A stretch of 64,000 bases of DNA from Corynebacterium pseudotuberculosis (GTDB lineage Bacteria; Actinomycetota; Actinomycetes; Mycobacteriales; Mycobacteriaceae). The notes under the pieces are model-generated. The model made no database searches. It was not told the DNA's origin and worked only from the letters and a program-made list of their open reading frames with translations. The translations under genes and the position numbers were made by a program. This document shows positions 37,389 to 46,164 of the stretch, piece after piece; position 1 is the stretch's first letter, and each line of letters begins with the position of its first letter. The stretch lies in assembly GCF_002155265.1 (NCBI RefSeq), contig NZ_CP021251.1, positions 1,674,001 through 1,738,000 of the forward strand, given 5' to 3'.

Positions 37389-38072
37389 ATGCTGGAAGCA
37401 ATTTTGTGGGATATGGATGGAACTTTAGTCGATTCCGAAGGCATCTGGGCGGAAGCTACGTTTGCCATGAGCGAAGAGATGGGAAACCGACTTACAGCTG
37501 ACCAACAGCTGCAAACTGTAGGCGCAAGTTTTGATTTCACACTAGGGTTATGTGCAGACAATGCTGGACTTGCGCTTGATTCTAATAGCAGAGAGTTTTG
37601 GAAAAATCGGCTTTTTTCTCAAGTATCAGCCTTGTTTGCAACCGAGCTGACGCTTAAACCTGGGCTTTCCGGTCTGCTCGATTCTGTTCATCAGGCTGGA
37701 ATCCCTATGGCTATTGCAACCAATACTGTGCGGCGAGTCGCTCAGCACTCTATTCATGCCATCGGCGAATCATATTTTGATGCCACAATATGCGGGGATG
37801 AAGTAGCTAATCCCAAACCGGCACCTGATATCTACTGCGAAGCGGCCCAGCGTTTAAAAACGCAGCCACGCCACTGTATTGCTTTTGAAGATTCCTACAA
37901 CGGTATGCTTTCCGCTCTTGCAGCAGGGTGCATAGTCATCGGAGTTCCTGAGCAAGACGATATGCGTATTCCTAAAGGAGTGACGCTCATGAACGACCTG
38001 CATGGCTCTACCGATTTTTCTGGGGTCACGCTAAACACTGTTGAGGGGTGGTTTAACAAAATTTCCACGTAA
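37389..38072 (+). CDS. HAD-superfamily hydrolase (phosphoglycolate phosphatase-like)
   Basis: The 227-residue HAD phosphatase has motif I in LWDMDGTLVDSEG (nucleophile Asp), motif II Thr in IATNT, motif III Lys in NPKPAPD and motif IV in AFEDSYNGMLSA. The cap is the alpha-helical type. The substrate cannot be read from sequence. The ATG at 37389 has TAGAAT ending 7 bases upstream, so it is probably leaderless. The next gene, hisE, begins 28 bases later. Confidence 0.88.
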   Translation: MLEAILWDMDGTLVDSEGIWAEATFAMSEEMGNRLTADQQLQTVGASFDFTLGLCADNAGLALDSNSREFWKNRLFSQVSALFATELTLKPGLSGLLDSVHQAGIPMAIATNTVRRVAQHSIHAIGESYFDATICGDEVANPKPAPDIYCEAAQRLKTQPRHCIAFEDSYNGMLSALAAGCIVIGVPEQDDMRIPKGVTLMNDLHGSTDFSGVTLNTVEGWFNKIST

Positions 38073-38100
38073 ATAGCGGAAAGTATGCCACAATTGCTGC

Positions 38101-38364
38101 GTGAAAAACTTCGATTCTTTGTATGCAGAACTCCTTGATCGTGCTCGTACCCGTCCAGAAAACTCTGGAACCGTCCATGCCTTAGATTCGGGAGTGCATA
38201 CCCTTGGCAAAAAAGTCATTGAAGAAGCCGGAGAAGTATGGCTTGCTGCGGAATACCAGTCTGATGACGAGCTAGCAGAAGAAATCTCGCAGCTCCTCTA
38301 TTGGGCTCAAGTAATCATGATTAAGCGGGGCTTGACTCCCGAAGACGTCTATAAGTTTCTGTAA
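38101..38364 (+). CDS. hisE: Phosphoribosyl-ATP pyrophosphatase
   Basis: The 87-residue all-helical enzyme carries out the second step of histidine synthesis, hydrolysing phosphoribosyl-ATP to phosphoribosyl-AMP. The metal-binding helix [16 protein letters not shown] and the following [14 protein letters not shown] are present. The GTG at 38101 has no ribosome-binding site. It is followed by hisG after 15 bases. The HisI-type cyclohydrolase is not fused. Confidence 0.94.
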   Translation: MKNFDSLYAELLDRARTRPENSGTVHALDSGVHTLGKKVIEEAGEVWLAAEYQSDDELAEEISQLLYWAQVIMIKRGLTPEDVYKFL

Positions 38365-38379
38365 TACTGGGAGCCAAAC

Positions 38380-39225
38380 ATGCTTAAAATAGCTATTCCC
38401 AACAAGGGATCTCTTTCTGAAGCAGCCGTAGAGATACTTAAAGAGGCTGGTTACGCAGGTCGGGGGGAGTCAAAAACTCTCAATGTTTATGACAAAAATA
38501 ATAACGTTGAATTCTTTTTTCTTCGACCAAAAGATATTGCAATCTACGTAGCCGGTGGGCAACTAGATTTAGGTATTACTGGACGTGATCTTGCATTAGA
38601 CTCTTGTGCAGAAGTTTCAGAAGTCATGCAACTTGGCTTTGGATATTCCACGTTTAGGTACGCTGCGCCTGCAGCAGAATCGTGGGAGCCTAGCGACTTA
38701 GCAGGGAAGCGAATCGCAACATCCTATCCCAACTTGGTTCGCGATGATCTTGCCCAACGTGGCATAGATGCTTCAGTAATACGCCTTGACGGAGCCGTTG
38801 AGATTTCCATTAAGCTAGGGGTAGCTGACGTGATCGCCGACGTGGTTTCCACAGGACGTACGCTGCGTAAACAAGGTCTCGCTGTTTTTGGTCCATCGCT
38901 GTGCGAGTCTGAAGCCGTAGTCGTGGGGCGAAAAAATAGTGCGATGAATGAAGAGCAACGGATATTCCTACGAAGGATAGAAGGTATTCTCCACGCTCAG
39001 AATTATCTCATGCTTGATTACAATATCGACCGCGGCCGGCTGGAAGAAGCGAAGAAAACTACGCCAGGAATCTCAGGCCCCACGGTTTCTCCTCTTGCTC
39101 GTGATAATTGGGTAGCCGTGCGAGCGATGGTACCGCGCATCCAAGCCAACCAAATTATGGATCAATTGGCCTCGCTAGGAGCGCAAGCTATCTTGGCATC
39201 GGAAATCCGTATTGCGCGCATCTAA
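38380..39225 (+). CDS. hisG: ATP phosphoribosyltransferase, long form
   Basis: The 281-residue enzyme starts histidine synthesis from ATP and PRPP. It has [21 protein letters not shown], the PRPP loop region [16 protein letters not shown] and a C-terminal ACT-like regulatory domain (about 210-281) for histidine feedback, which defines the long form not requiring HisZ. It forms a pair with hisE and is followed by a hairpin terminator. Confidence 0.96.
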   Translation: MLKIAIPNKGSLSEAAVEILKEAGYAGRGESKTLNVYDKNNNVEFFFLRPKDIAIYVAGGQLDLGITGRDLALDSCAEVSEVMQLGFGYSTFRYAAPAAESWEPSDLAGKRIATSYPNLVRDDLAQRGIDASVIRLDGAVEISIKLGVADVIADVVSTGRTLRKQGLAVFGPSLCESEAVVVGRKNSAMNEEQRIFLRRIEGILHAQNYLMLDYNIDRGRLEEAKKTTPGISGPTVSPLARDNWVAVRAMVPRIQANQIMDQLASLGAQAILASEIRIARI

Positions 39226-39240
39226 AGCGCAACGGTTTAT

Positions 39241-39274
39241 GGGCTTTCCCATCCAACGCACACTAGGAAAGCCC
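39241..39274 (+). terminator. Terminator after hisG
   Basis: GGGCTTTCC (39241-39249) and GGAAAGCCC (39266-39274) make a 9-base stem followed by TTTCCTTATTTT. Confidence 0.75.
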
Positions 39275-39594
39275 TTTCCTTATTTTCAAAAAGTCTTACC
39301 AATAAGTGCCTCTTAGCGCTAGAATCCGCCCGACTTTAGATTCATAAACGACCCTAAAACAAACGAAAAACTGCATAAAATTCAGACATCTGACATTGTG
39401 ACCAATCTTTCAGATACAAAAAATATTTTCCACTTCATTAAGTTTGACCTTGGCTTTAAGGTAGAGAGGTTTCCCTCTTTTTATATCGTTTGCACATGTG
39501 GAAGACGACTATCTAATAACCTACAGGTTGCTCGTAACTTAGGGGGTAGGGCACGATAATAAAGTGATTGGAAATGATGGCGTCAGATGACAGC

Positions 39595-39660
39595 GATCGC
39601 GATCATTGACAACCCGGTTTTGTTCTACGGTTTAAACCGCCCACATCTGCTTAAAGCAGA
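39595..39660 (+). promoter_or_regulatory. Three palindromes in the dcu leader
   Basis: GATCGCGATC (39595-39604), CGGTTTAAACCG (39628-39639) and TCTGCTT-A-AAGCAGA (39646-39660) follow one another within 66 bases and end 27 bases before the GTG. Their density suggests operator sites or a folded leader. The third resembles the palindrome before aspA. Confidence 0.45.
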
Positions 39661-39687
39661 CGTCCTTATTAAAGGCCAGGAGTAAAA

Positions 39688-40995
39688 GTGGTTTTTGTCC
39701 ACATCATCATCGTTCTCGCCGCGATTGTTCTCGGCGCACGCCTCGGTTCTATCGCAATTGGTTTTGCAGGTGGCCTTGGCGTTCTTCTCCTAGGAGCAAC
39801 AGGAGTACCTGTTACTCGTGAAGACATCCCATTCGATGTCATCGGTATCATCATGGCTGTTATTGCAGCAATTTCTGCAATGCAGCGAGCCGGCGGCATG
39901 GACTATCTTGTTCATCTTGCGGAGAGAATGCTTAGGAAAAACCCTAAGCACATCACTTATGTGGCCCCAGTGGTCACCTATTTTATGACCCTCTTTGCAG
40001 GCACCGGCCATACCGCGTTTTCAACGCTTCCCGTCATCGTCGAGGTCTCCAAAGAATCCGGGGTACGCCCCTCACGTCCCTTATCTATAGCTGTGCCAGC
40101 ATCTCAGATGGCTATTACTGCCTCTCCTATTTCCGCTGCCGTAGTATTCTTAGCTACTGCACTTGAGCCACTTGGCGTGGGCTATCTCTCTTTACTTGCT
40201 GTGGTTATTCCTTCGACTTTCCTGGCAATTTTCCCCACCGCTTGGCTTTGCAATCGGCTAGGAAAAAACCTAGAAGATGATCCGGTTTATCAGCAACGTC
40301 TGGCCGAGGGCCTTGTCTCTGCACCAGGGAAGAAAGAAAAGTACATCCCAACGAAAGCCGCAAAACTTTCTGTGTGGATTTTCCTTGTTGCCATTGTGGC
40401 CGTGATGGTTTACGCAACCCTCATTTCCGACCAGGTCGGACTAATTACGGATCCTTCACTTCCTCGCAATGAGGCAATCATGGCCATGATGCTCACAGCA
40501 GCAACTATCACGGTCATTCTTTGTAAGATCCCCGCTGGCGATATCCTCAACACACAGGTATTCCGTTCCGGCATGTCTGCATGTGTATGCGTGTTGGGCG
40601 TAGCTTGGTTGGGCACTACTCTTATCAACCACTACATCGACGACATTAAGGGATTCTCTGGAGATATTCTCGAGAGCTCACCATGGATGCTCGCAGTAGT
40701 ACTCTTTGCTGCCGCAGCGCTCCTTTATTCTCAGGCAGCGACAGCAAAGGCACTCATCCCAGCAGCGCTGGCTATTGGAGTATCGCCGTTGACTGCAGTC
40801 GCTTCCTTTGCGGCCGTCTCTGCATTGTTCGTTCTCCCCACGTATCCCACGCTCCTCGCAGCTGTAGAGATGGATGACACCGGATCAACACGCATCGGAA
40901 AGGCAGTGTTCAACCATCCATTCCTTATTCCAGGAACCGTTGGCATTGCCCTTGCCGTTGCATTGGGTTTCCTCTTTGGCAGCGTCATTCTCTAA
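39688..40995 (+). CDS. Anaerobic C4-dicarboxylate transporter (DcuA/DcuB family)
   Basis: The 435-residue membrane protein has about ten to twelve helices. Conserved Dcu parts include GARLGSIAIGFAGGLGVLLLG, TLFAGTGHTAFSTLPVIVEV and PSRPLSIAVPASQMAITASPISAAVVFL. The family exchanges aspartate, malate or fumarate for succinate. GTG at 39688 has CCAGGAG before it. aspA follows after a terminator, so a joint route aspartate in, fumarate, succinate out is likely. I cannot tell DcuA from DcuB safely. Confidence 0.93.
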   Translation: MVFVHIIIVLAAIVLGARLGSIAIGFAGGLGVLLLGATGVPVTREDIPFDVIGIIMAVIAAISAMQRAGGMDYLVHLAERMLRKNPKHITYVAPVVTYFMTLFAGTGHTAFSTLPVIVEVSKESGVRPSRPLSIAVPASQMAITASPISAAVVFLATALEPLGVGYLSLLAVVIPSTFLAIFPTAWLCNRLGKNLEDDPVYQQRLAEGLVSAPGKKEKYIPTKAAKLSVWIFLVAIVAVMVYATLISDQVGLITDPSLPRNEAIMAMMLTAATITVILCKIPAGDILNTQVFRSGMSACVCVLGVAWLGTTLINHYIDDIKGFSGDILESSPWMLAVVLFAAAALLYSQAATAKALIPAALAIGVSPLTAVASFAAVSALFVLPTYPTLLAAVEMDDTGSTRIGKAVFNHPFLIPGTVGIALAVALGFLFGSVIL

Positions 40996-41049
40996 ACCCA
41001 GCATTTCGATTTAGCCGCTTACAAGGAAGCGTCGAAAAGCTATAACTTT

Positions 41050-41095
41050 CCCTGAGGGAAGTGCTCCATGAAGCACTACTCTCAGGGCTTTTTTA
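41050..41095 (+). terminator. Nested-stem terminator after the dcu gene
   Basis: CCCTGAG (41050-41056) pairs with CTCAGGG (41081-41087). Inside, AGTGCT (41060-41065) pairs with AGCACT (41072-41077). CTTTTTTA follows directly, a good U-tract. Confidence 0.85.
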
Positions 41096-41306
41096 TAAAA
41101 ATAAAAGTCCTGAGATGAGGACACACAATAGGGGGTAGTTTAAGGGGGTTGGCAAGTGGTGAGAAATGACACATTGCTTTTCATTGTATTGTCTGTTTGA
41201 ACAATATCGTCCTGACATGAACAAACACCCTTAATACCTACCTAATAGCAGGTAGATGGTATATTTTTCGGCTAATTCAGGAAGGAAAATAACAGATCGG
41301 TGACGT

Positions 41307-41319
41307 ACTCTTAAAGAGT
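41307..41319 (+). promoter_or_regulatory. Palindrome in the aspA leader
   Basis: ACTCTT-A-AAGAGT is a perfect inverted repeat centred on the same CTTAAAG core as TCTGCTT-A-AAGCAGA before the dcu gene. It ends 34 bases before the aspA ATG, a similar distance to that in the dcu leader. Confidence 0.35.
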
Positions 41320-41353
41320 CAGAAAATAAGCCCTGAACCTAAGAGAGGTATCA

Positions 41354-42784
41354 ATGGCAGAGAGCAAGAACAGCCGCATCGAGGTTGACCTACTCGGTGA
41401 AATGGAGGTCCCCAATGACCTCTATTACGGTGTGCATACTCTACGCGCGATCGACAATTATCAGATCTCCGGAAAAACTATCAATGAAATTCCTGAGTTC
41501 ATCCGAGGTATGGTCCAGGTGAAAAAAGCCACCGCGTTGGCCAATCACCGAGTGCGTGCGCTGCAAGGCGTAAAGAAAGATGCCATTGTATGGGCCTGCG
41601 ATCAAATCCTTGATGAGGGCCGCTGCATGGACCAGTTCCCAATTGACGTCTTCCAAGGCGGCGCTGGCACATCAGTAAACATGAACACCAACGAGGTTGT
41701 GGCTAACCTTGCGCTAGAGCATTTAGGACGTGAAAAAGGCGAATACGAGGTCATCAACCCTAACGATGACGTCAACATGTCCCAGTCCACCAATGATGCT
41801 TACCCGACAGGATTCCGCCTCGGTGTTTACTACTGCATGCAAACACTGATCCTTAAACTGGATGAGCTTCGTGCAGCTTTTGACGCCAAGGGAGAAGAAT
41901 TCTCAGGCATCCTCAAGATGGGACGTACCCAGTTACAAGATGCTGTCCCAATGACTTTGGGAGCCGAGTTCCATGCGTTTGCTAATAACCTTGCGGAAGA
42001 ACAAGCCGCGCTTAAAACCGCATCTGAATCCATGCTTGGTGTTAACTTGGGCGCTACCGCTATCGGTACCGCACTGAATACCCCTGAGGGATTCACCGAA
42101 GCAGCAGCTAAAGCGCTAGCAGAAGTAACTGGTCTGGAAATCGTCTCCGCACTCGACCTTATTGAGGCAACGAGCGACACAGGCGATTATGTACTTGTCC
42201 ATTCCGCAGTTAAACGTGCTGCTATGAAGATTTCTAAGATCTGTAATGATCTTCGTCTGCTTTCTTCTGGCCCGCGTGCTGGTATCCATGAGATCAATCT
42301 TCCTGAACGCGCTGCTGGCTCATCCATCATGCCGGCCAAGGTTAACCCGGTTATTCCTGAGGTTGTTAACCAGGTTTGCTTCAAAGTATTCGGCAATGAC
42401 GTCACGGTCCTCATGGGAGCTGAGGCTGGTCAGCTGCAGCTTAACGTCATGGAGCCAGTAATTGCATCGGCTATGTTCGAGTCAATTCAGCTTCTAGGAA
42501 ACGCCGCAGATACTCTCCGTGAGAAGTGCATCGACGGGATTACCGCCAATCCTGAGGTTTGCCAGGGTTACGTAGATAATTCTATTGGCATCATCACTTA
42601 CCTGAACACGATCATCGGACACCATAATGGCGACATTATCGGTAAAAAAGCTGCGACGTCTGGCCGCTCAGTTCGTGAACTCGTTCTTGAGCATAATTTG
42701 ATGAGCGCGGAAGAACTCGACAAAGTTCTTTCCCCAGAAAACCTCATGAATCCAAAGTTTACTGGTAAACTTTATGACGATTAG
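41354..42784 (+). CDS. aspA: Aspartate ammonia-lyase
   Basis: The 476-residue fumarase/aspartase-family enzyme converts aspartate to fumarate and ammonia. The flexible active-site loop [11 protein letters not shown] starts at residue 322. Earlier segments [28 protein letters not shown] and [15 protein letters not shown] match aspartase. AGAGAGG precedes the ATG. Paired with the upstream Dcu transporter, it can feed fumarate to succinate formation when oxygen is limiting. Confidence 0.96.
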   Translation: MAESKNSRIEVDLLGEMEVPNDLYYGVHTLRAIDNYQISGKTINEIPEFIRGMVQVKKATALANHRVRALQGVKKDAIVWACDQILDEGRCMDQFPIDVFQGGAGTSVNMNTNEVVANLALEHLGREKGEYEVINPNDDVNMSQSTNDAYPTGFRLGVYYCMQTLILKLDELRAAFDAKGEEFSGILKMGRTQLQDAVPMTLGAEFHAFANNLAEEQAALKTASESMLGVNLGATAIGTALNTPEGFTEAAAKALAEVTGLEIVSALDLIEATSDTGDYVLVHSAVKRAAMKISKICNDLRLLSSGPRAGIHEINLPERAAGSSIMPAKVNPVIPEVVNQVCFKVFGNDVTVLMGAEAGQLQLNVMEPVIASAMFESIQLLGNAADTLREKCIDGITANPEVCQGYVDNSIGIITYLNTIIGHHNGDIIGKKAATSGRSVRELVLEHNLMSAEELDKVLSPENLMNPKFTGKLYDD

Positions 42785-42794
42785 TAGCCCACGA

Positions 42795-42854
42795 CTAAGC
42801 GCTTAACCACCGCTTAGTAAAAGACCCCGCCCCGTATACCTCGGTGCGGGGTCT
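42795..42854 (+). terminator. Tandem hairpins after aspA
   Basis: CTAAGCG/CGCTTAG (42795-42801 with 42811-42817) is followed by AGACCCCGC/GCGGGGTCT (42822-42830 with 42846-42854). The second is GC-rich and followed by ATT, so termination is likely but no long U-run is present. Confidence 0.6.
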
Positions 42855-42907
42855 ATTCGGTTACTCTTGATCTACGTGACCAAACCGAAACAGGAGCGTT
42901 TACGACC

Positions 42908-44560
42908 ATGCCCTCAGACGTCCAGATCGCCCAGGCTCACACTCTAGAGCCCATCGTCGACATTGCCACGCGTGCTGGAATCAGCAAAGATGCCCTCGTC
43001 CCTTATGGCAAAACAAAAGCCAAAGTTGACATCACCGCAGAAAACCTCCAACCAGACGGCAAACTCGTCTTGGTGACTGGTATTTCGCCGACTCCTGCGG
43101 GGGAAGGTAAATCCACCGTCTTAATCGGGCTTTCCGATGCCATGCGGCTGCGTGGTCACAACGCCATTGTTGCGATCAGAGAGCCTTCTCTTGGCCCGGT
43201 AATGGGTATCAAGGGTGGTGCTGCTGGCGGTGGATATTCACAGATTGTTCCCATGGAGGACATTAACCTTCATTTTACAGGTGATTTTCATGCTATTACG
43301 TCCGCAAATAATACTCTTGCGGCGATGATCGATAATCATATACAGCAGGGTAACGAGCTAGGCATTGATACACGACGCATTACGTGGCAACGTTGCCTGG
43401 ACGTTAACGACCGCTCGCTGCGAAACATTGTCACCGGTCTCGGTGGAAAGCCTCATGGCACTCCTACCCAGACCGGTTTTACAATTACGGCAGCAAGCGA
43501 AATTATGGCGATCCTCTGCTTGTCCACCGACCTATCAGATTTGGAAAGCCGCATCTCGCGCATCGTAATCGGCCAGAACTTTGACGGTCAGCCGATCACG
43601 GTAAAGGACTTGAATGCGCAGGGGGCAATGACAGCCTTGCTGCGTGACGCAATCAACCCTAACCTCGTTCAAACTCTTGGTGGTACCCCAGCCTTTTGTC
43701 ATGGCGGCCCCTTTGCCAATATCGCGCACGGATGCAACTCCCTCATAGCGACCAAGACTGCTCTGCATTATGGTGACGTGGTTCTTACAGAAGCGGGTTT
43801 CGGGTCTGACCTTGGAGCCGAAAAATTCTTTGATATCAAGATGCGAGCAGGGGAGCTCTCTGCTTCAGCGGTAGTCATTGTTGCTACCATCCGGTCCTTG
43901 AAATATAACGGGGGAGTTTCAAAGGATCATCTCACCTCAGAAAACATTGATGCACTCGGTCTAGGAATAGTCAACCTTGAGCGACATGTAGAAAACATTA
44001 GAAACTTTGGTGTGGAACCTGTTGTAGCACTCAACATGTTCACCTCTGATACCGCCGCAGAGCAGAAGTATATGGAAGATTGGGCCGCTAAATTCGGGGT
44101 ACGACTCGTCCCAGTTCAGGTCTGGGCTAAGGGAGGGGAAGGAGCCCTTGAGCTAGCCGACGCAGTCACCAACATGCTGGACCAGTCTTCTGTGCCGCTC
44201 TATGACCCAAGTCAAGGGCTGGAAGCTTCTTTAGAAGCTATCGCAACCAAAGTCTATGGCGCTAAAGAGGTTATGTTGAGCAAAGAAGCACAGCGTGACC
44301 TTGCTTATCTCAAAGATAATGGCTGGGATACACTTCCTGTGTGTATATCAAAAACCCAATATTCTTTCAGCGATGATCCCGCGGAATTGGGGCGTCCTGA
44401 AGGCCATATACTGCACGTTAGAAGCCTATTGCCTCGGATTGGCGCGGGGTTCATACTGGCGCTAACTGGTGACGTCATGACGATGCCGGGGCTTCCTAAG
44501 CGTCCTGCAGCCGAAAAAATTACTGTAGATGACAGAAGAAACATTCACGGGTTGTTCTAG
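42908..44560 (+). CDS. fhs: Formate-tetrahydrofolate ligase
   Basis: The 550-residue enzyme makes 10-formyl-THF from formate, ATP and THF. The P-loop PTPAGEGKST begins near residue 61. Further family segments are GPVMGIKGGAAGGGYSQIVPMEDINLHFTGD, NDRSLRN, CHGGPFANIAHGCNS and TEAGFGSDLGAEKF. It stands alone between aspA and a small regulator. It can recover formate-derived one-carbon units for purine and, through methyl-THF, for MetH. Confidence 0.96.
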   Translation: MPSDVQIAQAHTLEPIVDIATRAGISKDALVPYGKTKAKVDITAENLQPDGKLVLVTGISPTPAGEGKSTVLIGLSDAMRLRGHNAIVAIREPSLGPVMGIKGGAAGGGYSQIVPMEDINLHFTGDFHAITSANNTLAAMIDNHIQQGNELGIDTRRITWQRCLDVNDRSLRNIVTGLGGKPHGTPTQTGFTITAASEIMAILCLSTDLSDLESRISRIVIGQNFDGQPITVKDLNAQGAMTALLRDAINPNLVQTLGGTPAFCHGGPFANIAHGCNSLIATKTALHYGDVVLTEAGFGSDLGAEKFFDIKMRAGELSASAVVIVATIRSLKYNGGVSKDHLTSENIDALGLGIVNLERHVENIRNFGVEPVVALNMFTSDTAAEQKYMEDWAAKFGVRLVPVQVWAKGGEGALELADAVTNMLDQSSVPLYDPSQGLEASLEAIATKVYGAKEVMLSKEAQRDLAYLKDNGWDTLPVCISKTQYSFSDDPAELGRPEGHILHVRSLLPRIGAGFILALTGDVMTMPGLPKRPAAEKITVDDRRNIHGLF

Positions 44561-44620
44561 CAAATGATGAGAAGCCACGACATTTTGTTCTATGCAAAAG
44601 CCAGGAGTGAAATGTCGTGG

Positions 44621-44908
44621 CTAATCCAAGTTATTTTCAGCGTTTTGGGCTAAGTCCCAGTCTTCTTGTCTACGTACCCAAAGCTCTGGCGATTCATGGA
44701 AAAGATGACCAAGGCCAAAAGCAATCACGTCATTTACTGGGATATGCCCCGCAACAAAACGATTCGCCATAGTCTCTGTAATATGCAGTGACTTTGCTAG
44801 GTCATAGTGCGATAACTTCCGTGGCTTAAGGTAATCCGTGTCAAGAATCTCACCTGGGTGCCGAGGCGTTGTATCTCGTTTGCTCAACACTATCAGCTGA
44901 CCTTTCAT
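44621..44908 (-). CDS. HigA-type antitoxin/XRE regulator without a HigB partner
   Basis: The 95-residue protein has the HigA signature HPGEILDTDYLKPRKLSHYDLAKSLHIT followed by a helix-turn-helix region and FHESPELWVRRQEDWDL. HigA normally follows the toxin gene higB. Neither side here shows a HigB-like frame: upstream are 211 bases without one, downstream is fhs. The ATG at 44908 has GGAAG before it. It is probably an orphan antitoxin or a recruited transcription regulator. Confidence 0.8.
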   Translation of the reverse strand: MKGQLIVLSKRDTTPRHPGEILDTDYLKPRKLSHYDLAKSLHITETMANRFVAGHIPVNDVIAFGLGHLFHESPELWVRRQEDWDLAQNAENNLD

Positions 44909-45073
44909 GACTATTTCTTCCAATAAGGACTGCTTCTTCTTTTTCTAGGGCCTACCAATCATGCGGAAGGTGGATATCCTTCACTTACTATTGATAAGCC
45001 ATTTGGAGCACAAAAGAAGATAAGTAAACAACAGTCTTATTCAGCTTAGGTCGAACTTTGGCATATCCACTAG

Positions 45074-45092
45074 CTTGGTTAGGCTGACATAT
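45074..45092 (+). promoter_or_regulatory. DtxR-like box upstream of the orphan HigA gene
   Basis: CTTGGTTAGGCTGACATAT agrees with the 19-base DtxR consensus TTAGGTTAGSCTAACCTAA at about 14 positions, including the full GGTTAGGCT half. It lies in the 211-base gap that should contain the HigA-like gene's promoter. This suggests possible iron control, based on the match only. Confidence 0.3.
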
Positions 45093-45119
45093 CAACCTTT
45101 TGGCTAGGTCTACATACTT

Positions 45120-46031
45120 TTATTTTTCTTTAAAAGGTGATCCTGGGTAGTCAGGTGGTGTTCCACCAAAGGCAGGACAGATCGACTGATGGGAACACCA
45201 ACCGCACAGCTTTGATGTTTTGGGGCGGAAGCTCCCAGCGGCGGCGTCATCAAGTATTTTTTGCCAAAGCTCCCCGAGGTCCCGTTCAAAGTACTCCAAT
45301 TCCTCTTTGGAAGGCATGAGAAACATCGAATCGGTAACCTTTAAGTACATTAAGCGGAGTTGATCTGGAATTTTTCCGTAGAGCCGCCAATACACCAAAG
45401 CGTAGAACCGCATTTGAAAAATAGCCTGCTGGCTAAAACGTGGTATTGGTTTTTTACCAGTCTTATAATCAACTACCCGGACCTCGCCAGTAGGGGCTAT
45501 GTCCACGCGGTCTATAAAACCACGCACTGGGACCCCATTAGGCAATTCAGCAGATATGTACATCTCACATTCGTGAGCATCAAAACCTTGCGGATTTTCC
45601 ATCTCAAAGTAACCGCGAAGAAGTGAGCGGCATTCTACAAGGAAATCATAGGTCTTGTCCTCTGGAACAAGTTCTTCAAGCTCGCTATCTTCACTGCACA
45701 TCTTTGCCCACTGGGGCTTCAACCGTTTTACCGCAGCAGGGTAGAGTCGCTGTTCACGAGGCCACTCATGCATTTCTTCCAAAACTGCATGGACCAGGGT
45801 TCCTTTAACCTGCGCAACAGTCTTTGGTTCGGGCAGCTTATCAATGGCTCGAAAACGATAAAGCAATGGGCATTGTTGGTAATCGTTAGCACGCGATGGA
45901 GACAACGCTAACCTTTTTGGGGCTGCCTCTTTAGGAGGTTGAGACTGTGTCTCGCCGGCGTTCGTACCATTTAATTCCGAAGTTGTGCTTAGCAAAGGCG
46001 TCTCAGAAACAGCGTTGTTAGAATTAGTCAC
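45120..46031 (-). CDS. RecB-family PD-(D/E)XK nuclease (Rv2119-like)
   Basis: The 303-residue protein has a disordered N-terminus followed by LSPSRANDYQQCPLLYRFRAID. The nuclease core carries GFIDRVDIAPTG and VVDYKTGKK (Asp and Lys of PD-(D/E)XK). A C-terminal cysteine cluster CGWCSHQSICPA, together with the Cys near residue 55, should bind an iron-sulfur cluster as in Cas4 and AddB. No cas gene is nearby, so I read it as a housekeeping RecB-like nuclease, consistent with the Rv2119-Rv2118c order. Confidence 0.9.
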   Translation of the reverse strand: MTNSNNAVSETPLLSTTSELNGTNAGETQSQPPKEAAPKRLALSPSRANDYQQCPLLYRFRAIDKLPEPKTVAQVKGTLVHAVLEEMHEWPREQRLYPAAVKRLKPQWAKMCSEDSELEELVPEDKTYDFLVECRSLLRGYFEMENPQGFDAHECEMYISAELPNGVPVRGFIDRVDIAPTGEVRVVDYKTGKKPIPRFSQQAIFQMRFYALVYWRLYGKIPDQLRLMYLKVTDSMFLMPSKEELEYFERDLGELWQKILDDAAAGSFRPKTSKLCGWCSHQSICPAFGGTPPDYPGSPFKEK

Positions 46032-46164
46032 AGAACCAGCAATCTTTTGAACGTGAAAAGTACTACTTGTCCCACCACGATAAGCCTAAAACCACATCGA
46101 ACCAAAAGCAGCGAGGCCTCAGCTGCCACGCTGGCAGACAATCAGTATCTCTAAGGTAAAAGCC

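Larger units (their letters stand above)
39226..39687. other. Region between hisG and the dcu gene
   Basis: This 462-base gap contains the hisG terminator (39241-39274). Next is an A/T-rich stretch with a weak GlxR-like match TGTGACCAATCTTTCA (39397-39412), then AACCT-AC-AGGTT (39518-39529). Three further palindromes lie close to the dcu start. No gene is supported. It looks like a large regulatory region. Confidence 0.55.
40996..41353. other. Region between the dcu gene and aspA
   Basis: The 358 bases hold the dcu terminator (41050-41095), an A/T-rich promoter zone with TGTTTGAACA-type inverted repeats around 41207, and a short palindrome at 41307-41319. No coding frame is supported. Confidence 0.55.

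Noticed and set aside
39397..39412. GlxR site before the dcu gene
   Set aside because: TGTGACCAATCTTTCA misses three fixed positions and lies about 290 bases from the start.
44909..45119. HigB toxin gene next to the HigA-like gene
   Set aside because: All three minus-strand frames in this gap are interrupted and show no HigB-like residues.
45120..46031. Cas4-like CRISPR nuclease
   Set aside because: It has the same nuclease core and Cys cluster, but no cas genes or repeat array are present, and the order matches the housekeeping Rv2119 locus.
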